This document shows positions 24,739-31,778 of a stretch of DNA of 43,261 nucleotides, piece after piece. The notes below the pieces were generated by a model, which was given only the letters and a program-made list of their open reading frames with translations, made no database searches and had not been told where the DNA came from. Position numbers and translations under genes: made by a program. The DNA is from an uncultured Dehalococcoidia bacterium (GTDB taxonomy: Bacteria; Chloroflexota; Dehalococcoidia; Lucifugimonadales; UBA1123). The stretch spans positions 814,012 through 857,272 of the forward strand of contig CATOSI010000001.1 in assembly GCA_951812505.1 (NCBI GenBank), read 5' to 3'. Numbering within the stretch: position 1 is the first letter of the stretch; each line of letters begins with the position of its first letter.

Positions 24739-25044
24739 CTACCGCTCGTTGGAACCAACCGCTTCATTAAGGATAGCGGCAGCCTCTTCTGCCGTAAGCT
24801 GTACGGGCGAGCCGACCGGCTGACGCTGCTGCATGGAGAGATATTCGTCATTCCAAACCGATTCGGCCTTCGCCTGGTGTACCTGCGACCGGTCACCGTT
24901 CAGCGCCATTTCGAGAGCGTTTTCCAGGAAGGTTCTCAGCGGAACGCGCATTTCGGCGGCCCTCGCCTTTGCGCTCAGATACAGGTCTTCCCTGATCTGC
25001 GCGTACAACTGTCGGGTCGGGACAGAACTCTTCTGTCTGGGCAT
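24739..25044 (-). CDS. Probable antitoxin partner of the PIN protein
   Basis: A 101-residue protein. Residues about 10-52 (TRQLYAQIREDLYLSAKARA, then EMRVPLRTFLENALEMAL) fit a ribbon-helix-helix fold: a short strand followed by two helices. The C-terminal half (SQVHQAKAESVWNDEYLSMQ, LTAEEAAAILNEA) is charged and probably unstructured until it wraps the toxin. It precedes the PIN gene on the same strand. GAGGAAG lies five bases before the ATG. I infer the antitoxin role from position, size and fold; an ordinary RHH repressor would look similar. Confidence 0.65.
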   Translation of the reverse strand: MPRQKSSVPTRQLYAQIREDLYLSAKARAAEMRVPLRTFLENALEMALNGDRSQVHQAKAESVWNDEYLSMQQRQPVGSPVQLTAEEAAAILNEAVGSNER

Positions 25045-25388
25045 AGAAACTTCCTCTGTTCAGGCTGTGTTCCTATACTATCACATCGGATTTCTGAGAA
25101 AAGCGGACGGGAGTGGATGCGCAGGGACTCTTCATTATCCTGTTTGGCATAATCGTAGTACCGCGTTCAGCAAGTTTTACCATGCAGCAACCTCCCCCAC
25201 CCATGGATTGCCTGGCGGCGAACCCTTCGGGGTTCCCGCCTTCGCGGGAATGACGGTGGTTATGCAACGGTCTCCCTTCGTAGGAATGACGAGACGAAAA
25301 CGAAAAGCCCTGACGTCTGGCCAATTAAGCATCGTGAGAGTGGCTGCAATCGCAGAGAGGCGAGTATTCAGTTGTGGGTCGGCGGAGG
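25045..25388. other. Intergenic region of 344 bases, partly repeat
   Basis: About 110 bases are the R1/R2 composite repeat (25185-25291). The rest holds no gene, promoter or hairpin that I can support. Confidence 0.6.
25185..25291 (+). repeat. Composite dispersed repeat R1+R2, copy 2
   Basis: CCTCCCCCACCC, GGATTGCCTGGCGGCGAACC, CTTCGGGGTTCCCGCC, TTCGCGGGAATGAC, then after a spacer GGTCTCCCTTCGTAGGAATG. It joins the parts that occur separately at 20906-20942 and 21030-21106. Confidence 0.8.
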
Positions 25389-26375
25389 TCAGGGATCGTC
25401 TTCGGACTCGAAGCAGATTTCGCAGTTGCAGTTGCCGTAGTCGTCCCGCTCGTGGTCGTCGCAGTCCTCGCAGTAGCAGTCTTCATCCAGCGCGTATTCG
25501 TCGTCCTTGTCCAGATCGTACATCCAGAAGTCGTAGTTCTTCTCCACCAACTTGGGGTTGTAGCCGTCGGGGTAGTGAGGGTCGTCTTCCAGAAGGCGAT
25601 TGAACCAGCCCGGAAGCGCTTCTATGGTGGATTCGGGACACAGCCGCCTGACGTAGGCAAGGTACTGATTCCATACCAAGGTGGCTTCGGACAGTCGCTG
25701 CCTGGGGTCTCTCGTAGCGGTCATGGCCCTGCGGACTATGTACTGGTAGGTCTCTTCGCCTTCCTCGCAGTGTGTGAGGGCGAATCTGCGCATAGCTGAG
25801 CGGACGCAGGTTCTGCATGAGCAGAGTTCCGGGTGTCCGTTCAGCGACTGGACGCTGGGTTCGGAGGCCACAGGCGCGGATTGGGTCTGCGGCTGCGCGG
25901 TTTCAGTTTGCGGCTTGGGCGCAGTTTTCCCGCGTCGTCTGGCCGAGGTCAGCAGCGGGAAGGCGCAGCCTATGAGTTCCTTGGCGGCTGCAATCCTCAG
26001 CGAGGGACTGAAGCTCTTGATGATTCCGTTCATCGCGTCGAGGTAGAAGCGGACCATCTTGCGACCGCTGCGGGTGGCCTTCCTCGCATAGCCTATGAGT
26101 TCGCGTTCTGCGGCGCTGAGCTTGGCGTCGAGTTCGTCTTCGACAACCCTGCGCTGTGGTGTGTTTCTGGGCAGGCTGGGCGGTCTGTTGGCCTCGACGA
26201 ACTGCACACCCTGTTCGACGCCGATGATGGCGAGAGCTCGTCCAGCCATGAGTTGGTGCTGCGGGGTGAAGTTGTGAAACTCGCCCCACATGGCCTTGAA
26301 CAGGAATTGGACGATGCCGCGACCGTTGTCGGTTTCCTCTCGGATGATCTGTTGTAGTTCTGGGTAGGGAGTCAT
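25389..26375 (-). CDS. Unknown protein with three helical repeats and three CxCxxC motifs
   Basis: A 328-residue protein that I cannot assign to a family. Three units of about 35 residues share a pattern: residues 18-52 (GRGIVQFLFKAMW... FTPQHQLMAGRALA), 104-138 (GRKMVRFYLDAMN... FSPSLRIAAAKELI) and about 206-240 (GEETYQYIVRRAMT... RLSEATLVWNQYL). Three C-x-C-x2-C motifs occur: CSCRTC (185-190), CYCEDC (300-305) and CNCEIC (316-321). The last two lie in an Asp/Glu-rich tail. A Pro/Gln/Thr linker spans 148-178. The motifs could bind zinc or an iron-sulphur cluster. There is no signal peptide. The ATG start at 26375 lacks a strong ribosome-binding site. It lies in a repeat-rich accessory stretch next to the toxin-antitoxin pair. 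Confidence 0.75.
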   Translation of the reverse strand: MTPYPELQQIIREETDNGRGIVQFLFKAMWGEFHNFTPQHQLMAGRALAIIGVEQGVQFVEANRPPSLPRNTPQRRVVEDELDAKLSAAERELIGYARKATRSGRKMVRFYLDAMNGIIKSFSPSLRIAAAKELIGCAFPLLTSARRRGKTAPKPQTETAQPQTQSAPVASEPSVQSLNGHPELCSCRTCVRSAMRRFALTHCEEGEETYQYIVRRAMTATRDPRQRLSEATLVWNQYLAYVRRLCPESTIEALPGWFNRLLEDDPHYPDGYNPKLVEKNYDFWMYDLDKDDEYALDEDCYCEDCDDHERDDYGNCNCEICFESEDDP

Positions 26376-26381
26376 GTTCAG

Positions 26382-26411
26382 TTGTCAATTTGGAATTAGG
26401 AATTGTCAATT
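26382..26411. promoter_or_regulatory. Phased direct repeat upstream of the CxCxxC gene
   Basis: TTGTCAATT occurs at 26382-26390 and 26403-26411, 21 bases apart (two helical turns). On the minus strand both contain TTGACA. Possible operator or tandem -35 elements. Confidence 0.4.
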
Positions 26412-26512
26412 AAGGACATGATAGTATATATGTTCTTTGGAGGTCAAGTGTTCTTATGTCTGAGAGAGGATTTCAAAAGTGGATTTGAAGTAGCTACAAA
26501 GACCCTAGTTTC

Positions 26513-26564
26513 TGGATTGCCTGGCGGCGAGCCCTTCGGGGTTCCCGCCTTCGCGGGAATGACG
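26513..26564 (+). repeat. Dispersed repeat R1, copy 3
   Basis: GGATTGCCTGGCGGCGAGCC, CTTCGGGGTTCCCGCC, TTCGCGGGAATGACG; nearly identical to 25204-25255. Confidence 0.85.
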
Positions 26565-26663
26565 ATTGGCCGCCGAGATGGACTTTTGCAATTGTCTCCT
26601 AATACTGACGGTAGCTGTGCAGAAGTCTTCTCCAGCACGGTGAATTGCGGGTTGGCTTGGGTG

Positions 26664-26669
26664 TATAAT
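26664..26669 (+). promoter_or_regulatory. -10 box of the glycerate kinase gene
   Basis: A perfect TATAAT ends ten bases before the ATG at 26679, so transcription should start two or three bases before, or at, the start codon. Confidence 0.55.
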
Positions 26670-26678
26670 CCGTCCACT

Positions 26679-27830
26679 ATGAAGATCGTCATTGCGCCCC
26701 AAACGTTCAAAGGAAGTATATCCGCGCTGGACGCGGCCAAAGCCATGCGAGAGGGCATACTGGAAGTATTCCCGAATGCGGATACGCTTCTGGTTCCGGT
26801 CGCGGACGGCGGCGACGGCACGTTGGAAACGCTGGTCGAGGGTTCTGGCGGTGAGATACGGGAGGCGGAGGTCACCGGCCCCCTGGGAGAGCGCAGGAAT
26901 GCCGAATGGGGCGCGATGGGGGACGGCGTTACGGCGGTCATAGAGATGGCGCGGACCTCGGGCCTTGCGCTGGTGCCGCTAGACCACAGGGATCCGCTCA
27001 ACGCGACCACCTACGGCTTGGGCGAGATAGTCTGTGCGGCGCTGGACTACGGGTTCAGGCGATTCATCATGGGGATCGGGGGCAGCGCGACCAACGACGC
27101 GGGTGCGGGCATGGCCCAGGCTCTCGGTGTTCGGCTTCTCGACGATAAGGGAGACGAATTGGCGCATGGCGGCGCGGCTCTGGCGAGTCTGGCCCGCATT
27201 GACATGTCGAGCGCGGACTCACGTATAAGAGAATCGTCGTTCCTGGTAGCCTGCGATGTAAGCAATCCTCTGACAGGACCAGAGGGGGCGTCCGCGATAT
27301 ACGGGCCTCAGAAGGGAGCCACGCCAGAAATGGTGCAGACACTCGACGCGGCGCTACTCCACTTCTCCGATGTAGTCCGTCATGACATTGGAGCCGAGAT
27401 AAACGATCTCCAGGGAGCCGGCGCCGCGGGGGGACTCGGAGGCGGTATGGTGGCCTTCCTGAATGCAGACCTGCGCGCAGGCGTGGATATAGTGATGGAT
27501 ACGGTGGGTCTGGATGACGCCCTCGAAGGCGCCGATCTGGTACTTACCGGGGAAGGCGCGCTGGACTACCAGACGGTTTACAGCAAAGCCCCAATAGGTG
27601 TAGCCGAGAGAGCGCAAAGGCGAGGAATGCCGGTCGTGGCGATTGCGGGAACCCTGGGCGACCGTTATCACCTAGTCCACGACCATGGCATCGAAGCAGC
27701 CCTCGCAATTACCAGCGCGCCCATGAGCCTGGAGGAAGCGTCGTCGCGCGCCGCCGACCTGATAGCGGACACAACAGCCCAGGCGATGCGACTATTAAAG
27801 GTCGGAGGCACGACTGTCAGCAGACAGTAA
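26679..27830 (+). CDS. Glycerate kinase (GlxK/GarK type)
   Basis: Phosphorylates D-glycerate, feeding glyoxylate and serine carbon into glycolysis. The 383-residue protein starts MKIVIAPQTFKGSISALDAA, the family N-terminus, and shows VADGGDGTLETLV, IGGSATNDAGAGMAQALGV, DVSNPLTGPEGASAIYGPQKGAT, GAAGGLGGG and LVLTGEGALDYQT. All are conserved in class II glycerate kinases. The often conserved DSFKGS loop reads QTFKGS. There is no ribosome-binding site, and TATAAT ends ten bases upstream, so the mRNA may be leaderless. It converges with lutC with only three bases between the stops. Confidence 0.93.
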   Translation: MKIVIAPQTFKGSISALDAAKAMREGILEVFPNADTLLVPVADGGDGTLETLVEGSGGEIREAEVTGPLGERRNAEWGAMGDGVTAVIEMARTSGLALVPLDHRDPLNATTYGLGEIVCAALDYGFRRFIMGIGGSATNDAGAGMAQALGVRLLDDKGDELAHGGAALASLARIDMSSADSRIRESSFLVACDVSNPLTGPEGASAIYGPQKGATPEMVQTLDAALLHFSDVVRHDIGAEINDLQGAGAAGGLGGGMVAFLNADLRAGVDIVMDTVGLDDALEGADLVLTGEGALDYQTVYSKAPIGVAERAQRRGMPVVAIAGTLGDRYHLVHDHGIEAALAITSAPMSLEEASSRAADLIADTTAQAMRLLKVGGTTVSRQ

Positions 27831-27833
27831 GCC

Positions 27834-28580
27834 CTACCCGATGAGCACCATGTGGACTTCGCCCGGGCCGTGGACGCCGGTTATGAGCTTATACTCGATG
27901 TCGGCGGATCGGCTGGGGCCGGTTATGAGGTTCATGTAGCTCCCCAAATCGCCGTTTACGAAGTCGTTGCGCCTGAGGGTGAAGAGTTCGTCCAGGCTGG
28001 GGAGCACCTGCCCCCTCTCGACCAGCGCGATGTGCATCGGCGGAAGCAAAGAGACGAGCCTGCTAACCCCGGCGCGAGGGATGATAACGCAGGTGCCAGT
28101 TTCGGATATGGCGTAGTCCACGCCGGTGACGCCGATGTCGGAGCGTTCCATGATTCCCTTGAGATCCGCGAGTTCCACGGCATCCCGCTCTTCAGACTCG
28201 TGGCCGAGCGCTATAGGAACGGCTTCCATCCCGGCTTCGGAGAGAGCGCCCGGGCGCAGGGCGCTGCGCACTACCTGATGAAGGGAGTACACCAGCGAAC
28301 GCGCCTCAATTTCCCTCGCCACATCCATAATGTAGTCTCCGGCGGCCTCGGCGCTATCCACTCGCTTTACGTTCCAGCCAGATGTTACGGCCACACGCGC
28401 GAGCACGGACATCAGATTGTCGGCGTCGCGCGAAATCAGTTCACGCACCCTCCCTACCCGCTCGTCGAGTTCGTCCGGTGGACCCGCGCTGTGAGGGACT
28501 TTGGATGCGGGCGCTTCCAGTGGGGCTGTACGCCCAAGCGCACCACGGATATTGGCGAGGAAATCGTCTCGGTCGTTCAT
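27834..28580 (-). CDS. lutC: Lactate utilisation protein C
   Basis: The LUD-domain subunit of the LutABC L-lactate oxidation complex. The 248-residue protein has an N-terminal helical segment (DDFLANIRGALGR) and the LUD core with VTGVDYAISETGTCVIIPRAGVSRLVSLLPPMHIALVE and ITGPSRSADIEYKLITGVHGPGEVHMVLIG, the hallmark C-terminus. It overlaps lutB by four bases (ATGA), so it is translationally coupled. It is the last gene of the operon. No lactate permease or LutR regulator is adjacent. Confidence 0.93.
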   Translation of the reverse strand: MNDRDDFLANIRGALGRTAPLEAPASKVPHSAGPPDELDERVGRVRELISRDADNLMSVLARVAVTSGWNVKRVDSAEAAGDYIMDVAREIEARSLVYSLHQVVRSALRPGALSEAGMEAVPIALGHESEERDAVELADLKGIMERSDIGVTGVDYAISETGTCVIIPRAGVSRLVSLLPPMHIALVERGQVLPSLDELFTLRRNDFVNGDLGSYMNLITGPSRSADIEYKLITGVHGPGEVHMVLIG

Positions 28581-30001
28581 TCGTCGCTCATTTCACGCCA
28601 TCGCGACCTGAAAGGCCTGGCGGCGGACGGAAAGTCTCGATGCTCGGTCCAACCGGACATTGGCCCGGGCAACTTGGATATTTTGCCGTCATTGGACAGG
28701 ACTGACTGTCCCAGTCTGGCGAACAGGTTCGCGGCCCTGATAGCTTTGTCCGACGACACGGAGGCGCGCCACCCCTTCATCGCTGCGCCCTCGGCAGCGG
28801 ACGCGGAACGCTGGTCTGGGTAGTTGTCGCCCTGGGTCAATTCCTTTCGCAGGTAGAGGAGCATCCTGGGAATGTCTATCTGCACAGGGCACGCTTCTTT
28901 GCACGCCCCGCATAGCGTGGAGGCATACGGCAGGTCTTTGGCGTCGGACAGGCCGGTGAGCATCGGCGACACCACCGCTCCGATCGGACCCGGATACACC
29001 CACCCGTAAGCATGGCCGCCCACCTTTCTGTACACCGGGCAGGCGTTCAGGCACGCTCCGCATCGGAGGCAGAGCAATGCCTCGCGCAAATTCTCGTCGG
29101 CGAGAAGACGGGAACGTCCATTATCTACAATGACGAGGTGGAACTCCTCGGGGCCGTCCTCTTCATAATCGCGTCGCGGTCCGGTCACGGTTGTAACGTA
29201 GCTGGACAGCATCTGTCCCGTCGCCGAGCGTATTAGCAGCCTGAGGAAGACGCTGAGGTCTTCTATGGAGGGAATCACCTTCTCCATCCCGGCTATGGCG
29301 ACGTGAACCTTCGGCATCGAAGTACACATACGACCGTTGCCTTCGTTGGTGACGAGGGTGACCGTTCCAGTCTCGGCCACAAGGAAATTCGCACCGGATA
29401 CGCCCATACCGGCTGACATGAATTTCTGCCGCAGTTGGACACGCGCTTCGCGTCCCAGGTCTTCTATGTCCTCGTAGTACGGCGATCCGAGCGTTTCCGT
29501 GAACAATTGAGAGACATCTTCCCGCGACTTGTGTATGGCCGGGGCGATTATGTGGAACGGAGTATCGCCGGCGAGCTGTACGATGTACTCGCCGAGGTCA
29601 GTCTCGACAGGTTCGATACCATCCTCTTCGAGCCTTTCATTCAGCCCCATCTCTTCGGAGAGCATGGACTTGCTCTTGATGACCATCTCAACGCTGTGTT
29701 TTGCGGCGACACCCGCAACGTAGTCCGACGCGGACTTTGCATCCTTGGCGAAGAAGACGTTGCCGCCTGCGCGCTCGACGTTACGCGCGAGTAATTCGAG
29801 GTAGTAGTCCAGGTTCTCGATAACGTGCGCCTTGATCCGGCGTCCTGTATCACTGAGTTCCTGCCAGTCCGACGTGGCAGCGGAGGCAGTAAGCCTCGCA
29901 CTGTGAAAGCCTGAGTAGAGACCTGCGAGGTTATGCTGTACGTTGTCGTCAGATAGCGCTGCCGCCGAGTTCTGCCTGAATTGCCTGGTGCGAGGCTCCA
30001 A
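28577..30001 (-). CDS. lutB: Lactate utilisation iron-sulphur protein B
   Basis: The ferredoxin-like subunit of LutABC. In 474 residues it contains an N-terminal LUD domain (AETGTVTLVTNEGNGRMCTS, VTGPRRD) and two [4Fe-4S] motifs, CLRCGACLNACPVY and CGACKEACPVQ, followed by the DUF3390-like C-terminus (LSNDGKISKLPGPMSGWTEHRDFP). I chose TTG at 30001, which lies a few bases after the lutA stop TAG with AGG eight bases upstream. TTG 30034 would overlap lutA and adds residues without similarity. The gene order lutA-lutB-lutC is the classical one. Confidence 0.92.
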   Translation of the reverse strand: MEPRTRQFRQNSAAALSDDNVQHNLAGLYSGFHSARLTASAATSDWQELSDTGRRIKAHVIENLDYYLELLARNVERAGGNVFFAKDAKSASDYVAGVAAKHSVEMVIKSKSMLSEEMGLNERLEEDGIEPVETDLGEYIVQLAGDTPFHIIAPAIHKSREDVSQLFTETLGSPYYEDIEDLGREARVQLRQKFMSAGMGVSGANFLVAETGTVTLVTNEGNGRMCTSMPKVHVAIAGMEKVIPSIEDLSVFLRLLIRSATGQMLSSYVTTVTGPRRDYEEDGPEEFHLVIVDNGRSRLLADENLREALLCLRCGACLNACPVYRKVGGHAYGWVYPGPIGAVVSPMLTGLSDAKDLPYASTLCGACKEACPVQIDIPRMLLYLRKELTQGDNYPDQRSASAAEGAAMKGWRASVSSDKAIRAANLFARLGQSVLSNDGKISKLPGPMSGWTEHRDFPSAARPFRSRWREMSDE

Positions 30002-30005
30002 TTTA

Positions 30006-30791
30006 CTACCTGCCCTCCAGCCCAGCGGCGACAAGTTCAGCTATATGGACAGCTTTGACTTCGCTGCCGCGACGCTGGAGTCCACCTCGAATGTGCATAA
30101 GGCAGCTCGAGTCGCAGGCAGTCACGACATCGGCGCCGCTCGCTTCGATATTGTCCAACTTCTCGCTGAGCATCGCGCCCGAAATGTCCGAATACTTGAC
30201 CGAGAAAGTACCGCCGAAGCCACAACAGACTTCCGCCTGCGGCAACTCCACTCTGGTTGTGAGCGTATCCAGAATACGTTTCGGCTGAGCGTCAACGCCG
30301 AGTTCGCGCTTGGCGTGGCAGGCTTCGTGGAAGGCGACTGTCGCGCCCATACCCTTGCTCCCCAAAAGTTTATCCAGCTGGGCGGCGTCGGCTTTCTCGG
30401 CGAAATATTCAGTGAATTCGTAAACGTTGTGGGAGAGCTTTTCGGCCCTGGCCTGATTCACCGAGTCATCGGCGAATAGTTCGTGGTAGTAGTTGCGAAT
30501 CATCGCGGCGCAGGATCCGGACGGCAGCACAACGGGTTCGGAGCCGTCGTACTGGCTGAGAAGTCGTCTTGCGAGCGGCTTGGCCTCGTTCCAGTAGCCG
30601 GAGTTAAAGGCCGGCTGTCCGCAGCAGGTCTGCGCAGGGTTGAATTGCACTTCGTCGCCGAGCGCACGCAGGGTCCGCACGACGGCTTCTCCAACTTCCG
30701 GGAAGAACTGGTCAACTATGCACGTCACAAACAAGTGGACGCGATTCTGTTGGCTGTCTGGAAAGGTGAATTCTGGCATTGGCGCAGTCAT
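30006..30791 (-). CDS. lutA: Lactate utilisation protein A (CCG domains)
   Basis: A heterodisulphide-reductase-like subunit of LutABC. The 261-residue protein carries two CCG domains: NPAQTCCGQPAFNSGYWNEA in the first half and LPQAEVCCGFGGTFSVKYSD in the second, with further cysteines in FVTCIVDQFFPE, FHEACHAKRELG and TACDSSCLMHIRGG. These hold an iron-sulphur cluster at the active site. Two ATG codons compete (30791 and 30779); neither has a strong ribosome-binding site. It starts five bases after the stop of the upstream small membrane protein, so coupling is likely. Confidence 0.92.
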   Translation of the reverse strand: MTAPMPEFTFPDSQQNRVHLFVTCIVDQFFPEVGEAVVRTLRALGDEVQFNPAQTCCGQPAFNSGYWNEAKPLARRLLSQYDGSEPVVLPSGSCAAMIRNYYHELFADDSVNQARAEKLSHNVYEFTEYFAEKADAAQLDKLLGSKGMGATVAFHEACHAKRELGVDAQPKRILDTLTTRVELPQAEVCCGFGGTFSVKYSDISGAMLSEKLDNIEASGADVVTACDSSCLMHIRGGLQRRGSEVKAVHIAELVAAGLEGR

Positions 30792-30796
30792 TGGTT

Positions 30797-31075
30797 CTAG
30801 AGAGACAGTAGTCCCTTCAATATGAAACCTGCCATCCACGCCATCATAAAGACCCCTCCGGCGGCAAACAGACTGCCTTCGGTCTCGCGTTTGGCCGGAC
30901 CGTGGAGTGAGAGATAAACGATGAAGAGACCGAGTCCGATGGCAAGCAGCCAAACCGACAGGTCGTTCACCCCTAGCGCAAGCCCAATTATGAAGCCTAT
31001 GACACCCCAAGTGATCCACGAGTCCAGTTTCTTCAGGACCGCGCCGACCCGTGACTCTTGAATTCTGGCTAACAA
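30797..31075 (-). CDS. Small membrane protein heading the lut operon
   Basis: A 92-residue protein with two or three hydrophobic helices (WITWGVIGFIIGLALGV, VWLLAIGLGLFIVYLSL, LFAAGGVFMMAWMAGFILKGLL). I do not recognise a named family. The stop lies five bases before the lutA start, so it is probably cotranslated. It may be a membrane anchor for the Lut complex or an unrelated passenger. TTG 31075 fits GGGAG five bases upstream; GTG 31090 is the alternative. A -10 box TATACT is at 31105-31110. Confidence 0.65.
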   Translation of the reverse strand: MLARIQESRVGAVLKKLDSWITWGVIGFIIGLALGVNDLSVWLLAIGLGLFIVYLSLHGPAKRETEGSLFAAGGVFMMAWMAGFILKGLLSL

Positions 31076-31104
31076 GGCAACTCCCTGCACTCAATTGGAT
31101 ATTC

Positions 31105-31110
31105 TAGTAT
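31105..31110 (-). promoter_or_regulatory. Probable -10 box of the lut operon
   Basis: TATACT on the minus strand, about 30 bases before the TTG start of the small membrane protein. No -35 box was recognised. Confidence 0.4.
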
Positions 31111-31270
31111 AAGAGGATACACTCGCAGGGTAGGCGATGCAACGCGGAGGAAGGCCGAGCCTTCACTCCTGTTTGTGGAATCTTACCTCCCTAACCTATT
31201 TCCTGTAACATCCTGCATGACTGTTAGAGTTCAATGTAAGATTCGATGTCGATCGGACAGGAGGGATGAG

Positions 31271-31717
31271 ATGATAACGGGATTCAACCATTCGGGGTTT
31301 GTGGTGAAGGATATAGGGAAGATGGTCGCGTTCTACCGCGATTCGCTGGGGCTGTCGGTGAAGCGCGAGGTGGATAGCGTCGCACCGCCTGAGGGCGATC
31401 ACACCGGGATACCTGGGGCTCACAGGACTCTGGTGTTCGTGGGCAAGCCTGAGGGGGAGCACGCGCTGGAACTGGTCCACTTCATAGACCCGCCCAGCCC
31501 GGAGGGCCACCTTCACAGGCACCAGTTGGGCGCCGCGCACATTTGCTTCAACGTGACGGACCTGGCGGCGCTGGCGGACAAGCTGAAAGCGGAAGGAATC
31601 CAGTTCATCACCGACCCCATCTTCCATGACACGCCGGAGGGAAGACGGGGCATCTGCTACATCCAGGACCCGGAGGGCAACTACGTGGAGTTTATACAGC
31701 CGCCGTCGCCGGCATAA
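31271..31717 (+). CDS. VOC-fold (glyoxalase/epimerase-like) protein
   Basis: A 148-residue vicinal-oxygen-chelate protein: two beta-alpha-beta-beta-beta modules around one metal. The four ligand positions are all present: H7 (FNHSGFVV), E67 (ALELVHF), H90 (GAAHICFNV) and E140 (NYVEFIQP). ICYIQDPEGNYVEF is the typical end. The spacing resembles methylmalonyl-CoA epimerase or glyoxalase I, but no mutase or glyoxalase partner is near, so the substrate is open. The ATG at 31271 sits five bases after AGGAGGG. The frame extends upstream to 31175 without family similarity. Confidence 0.88.
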   Translation: MITGFNHSGFVVKDIGKMVAFYRDSLGLSVKREVDSVAPPEGDHTGIPGAHRTLVFVGKPEGEHALELVHFIDPPSPEGHLHRHQLGAAHICFNVTDLAALADKLKAEGIQFITDPIFHDTPEGRRGICYIQDPEGNYVEFIQPPSPA

Positions 31718-31778
31718 GGCATCGCCAGTCTAGACCGTGCAACCTGCCGGAATTCATATCCCGTGCTTATGGAATTCT

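Larger units (their letters stand above)
26376..26678. other. Divergent intergenic region of 303 bases
   Basis: Holds a pair of direct repeats (26382-26411), an AT-rich stretch (26420-26460), repeat R1 copy 3 (26513-26564) and the glycerate kinase -10 box (26664-26669). The kinase frame stays open leftward to 26403, but the family starts only at 26679. Confidence 0.6.

Noticed and set aside
26403..26678. Upstream extension of the glycerate kinase
   Set aside because: It covers repeat R1 and the -10 box; the family N-terminus starts at 26679.
27852..28823. 323-codon frame on the plus strand
   Set aside because: It is antisense to lutC and the end of lutB, which have clear domains.
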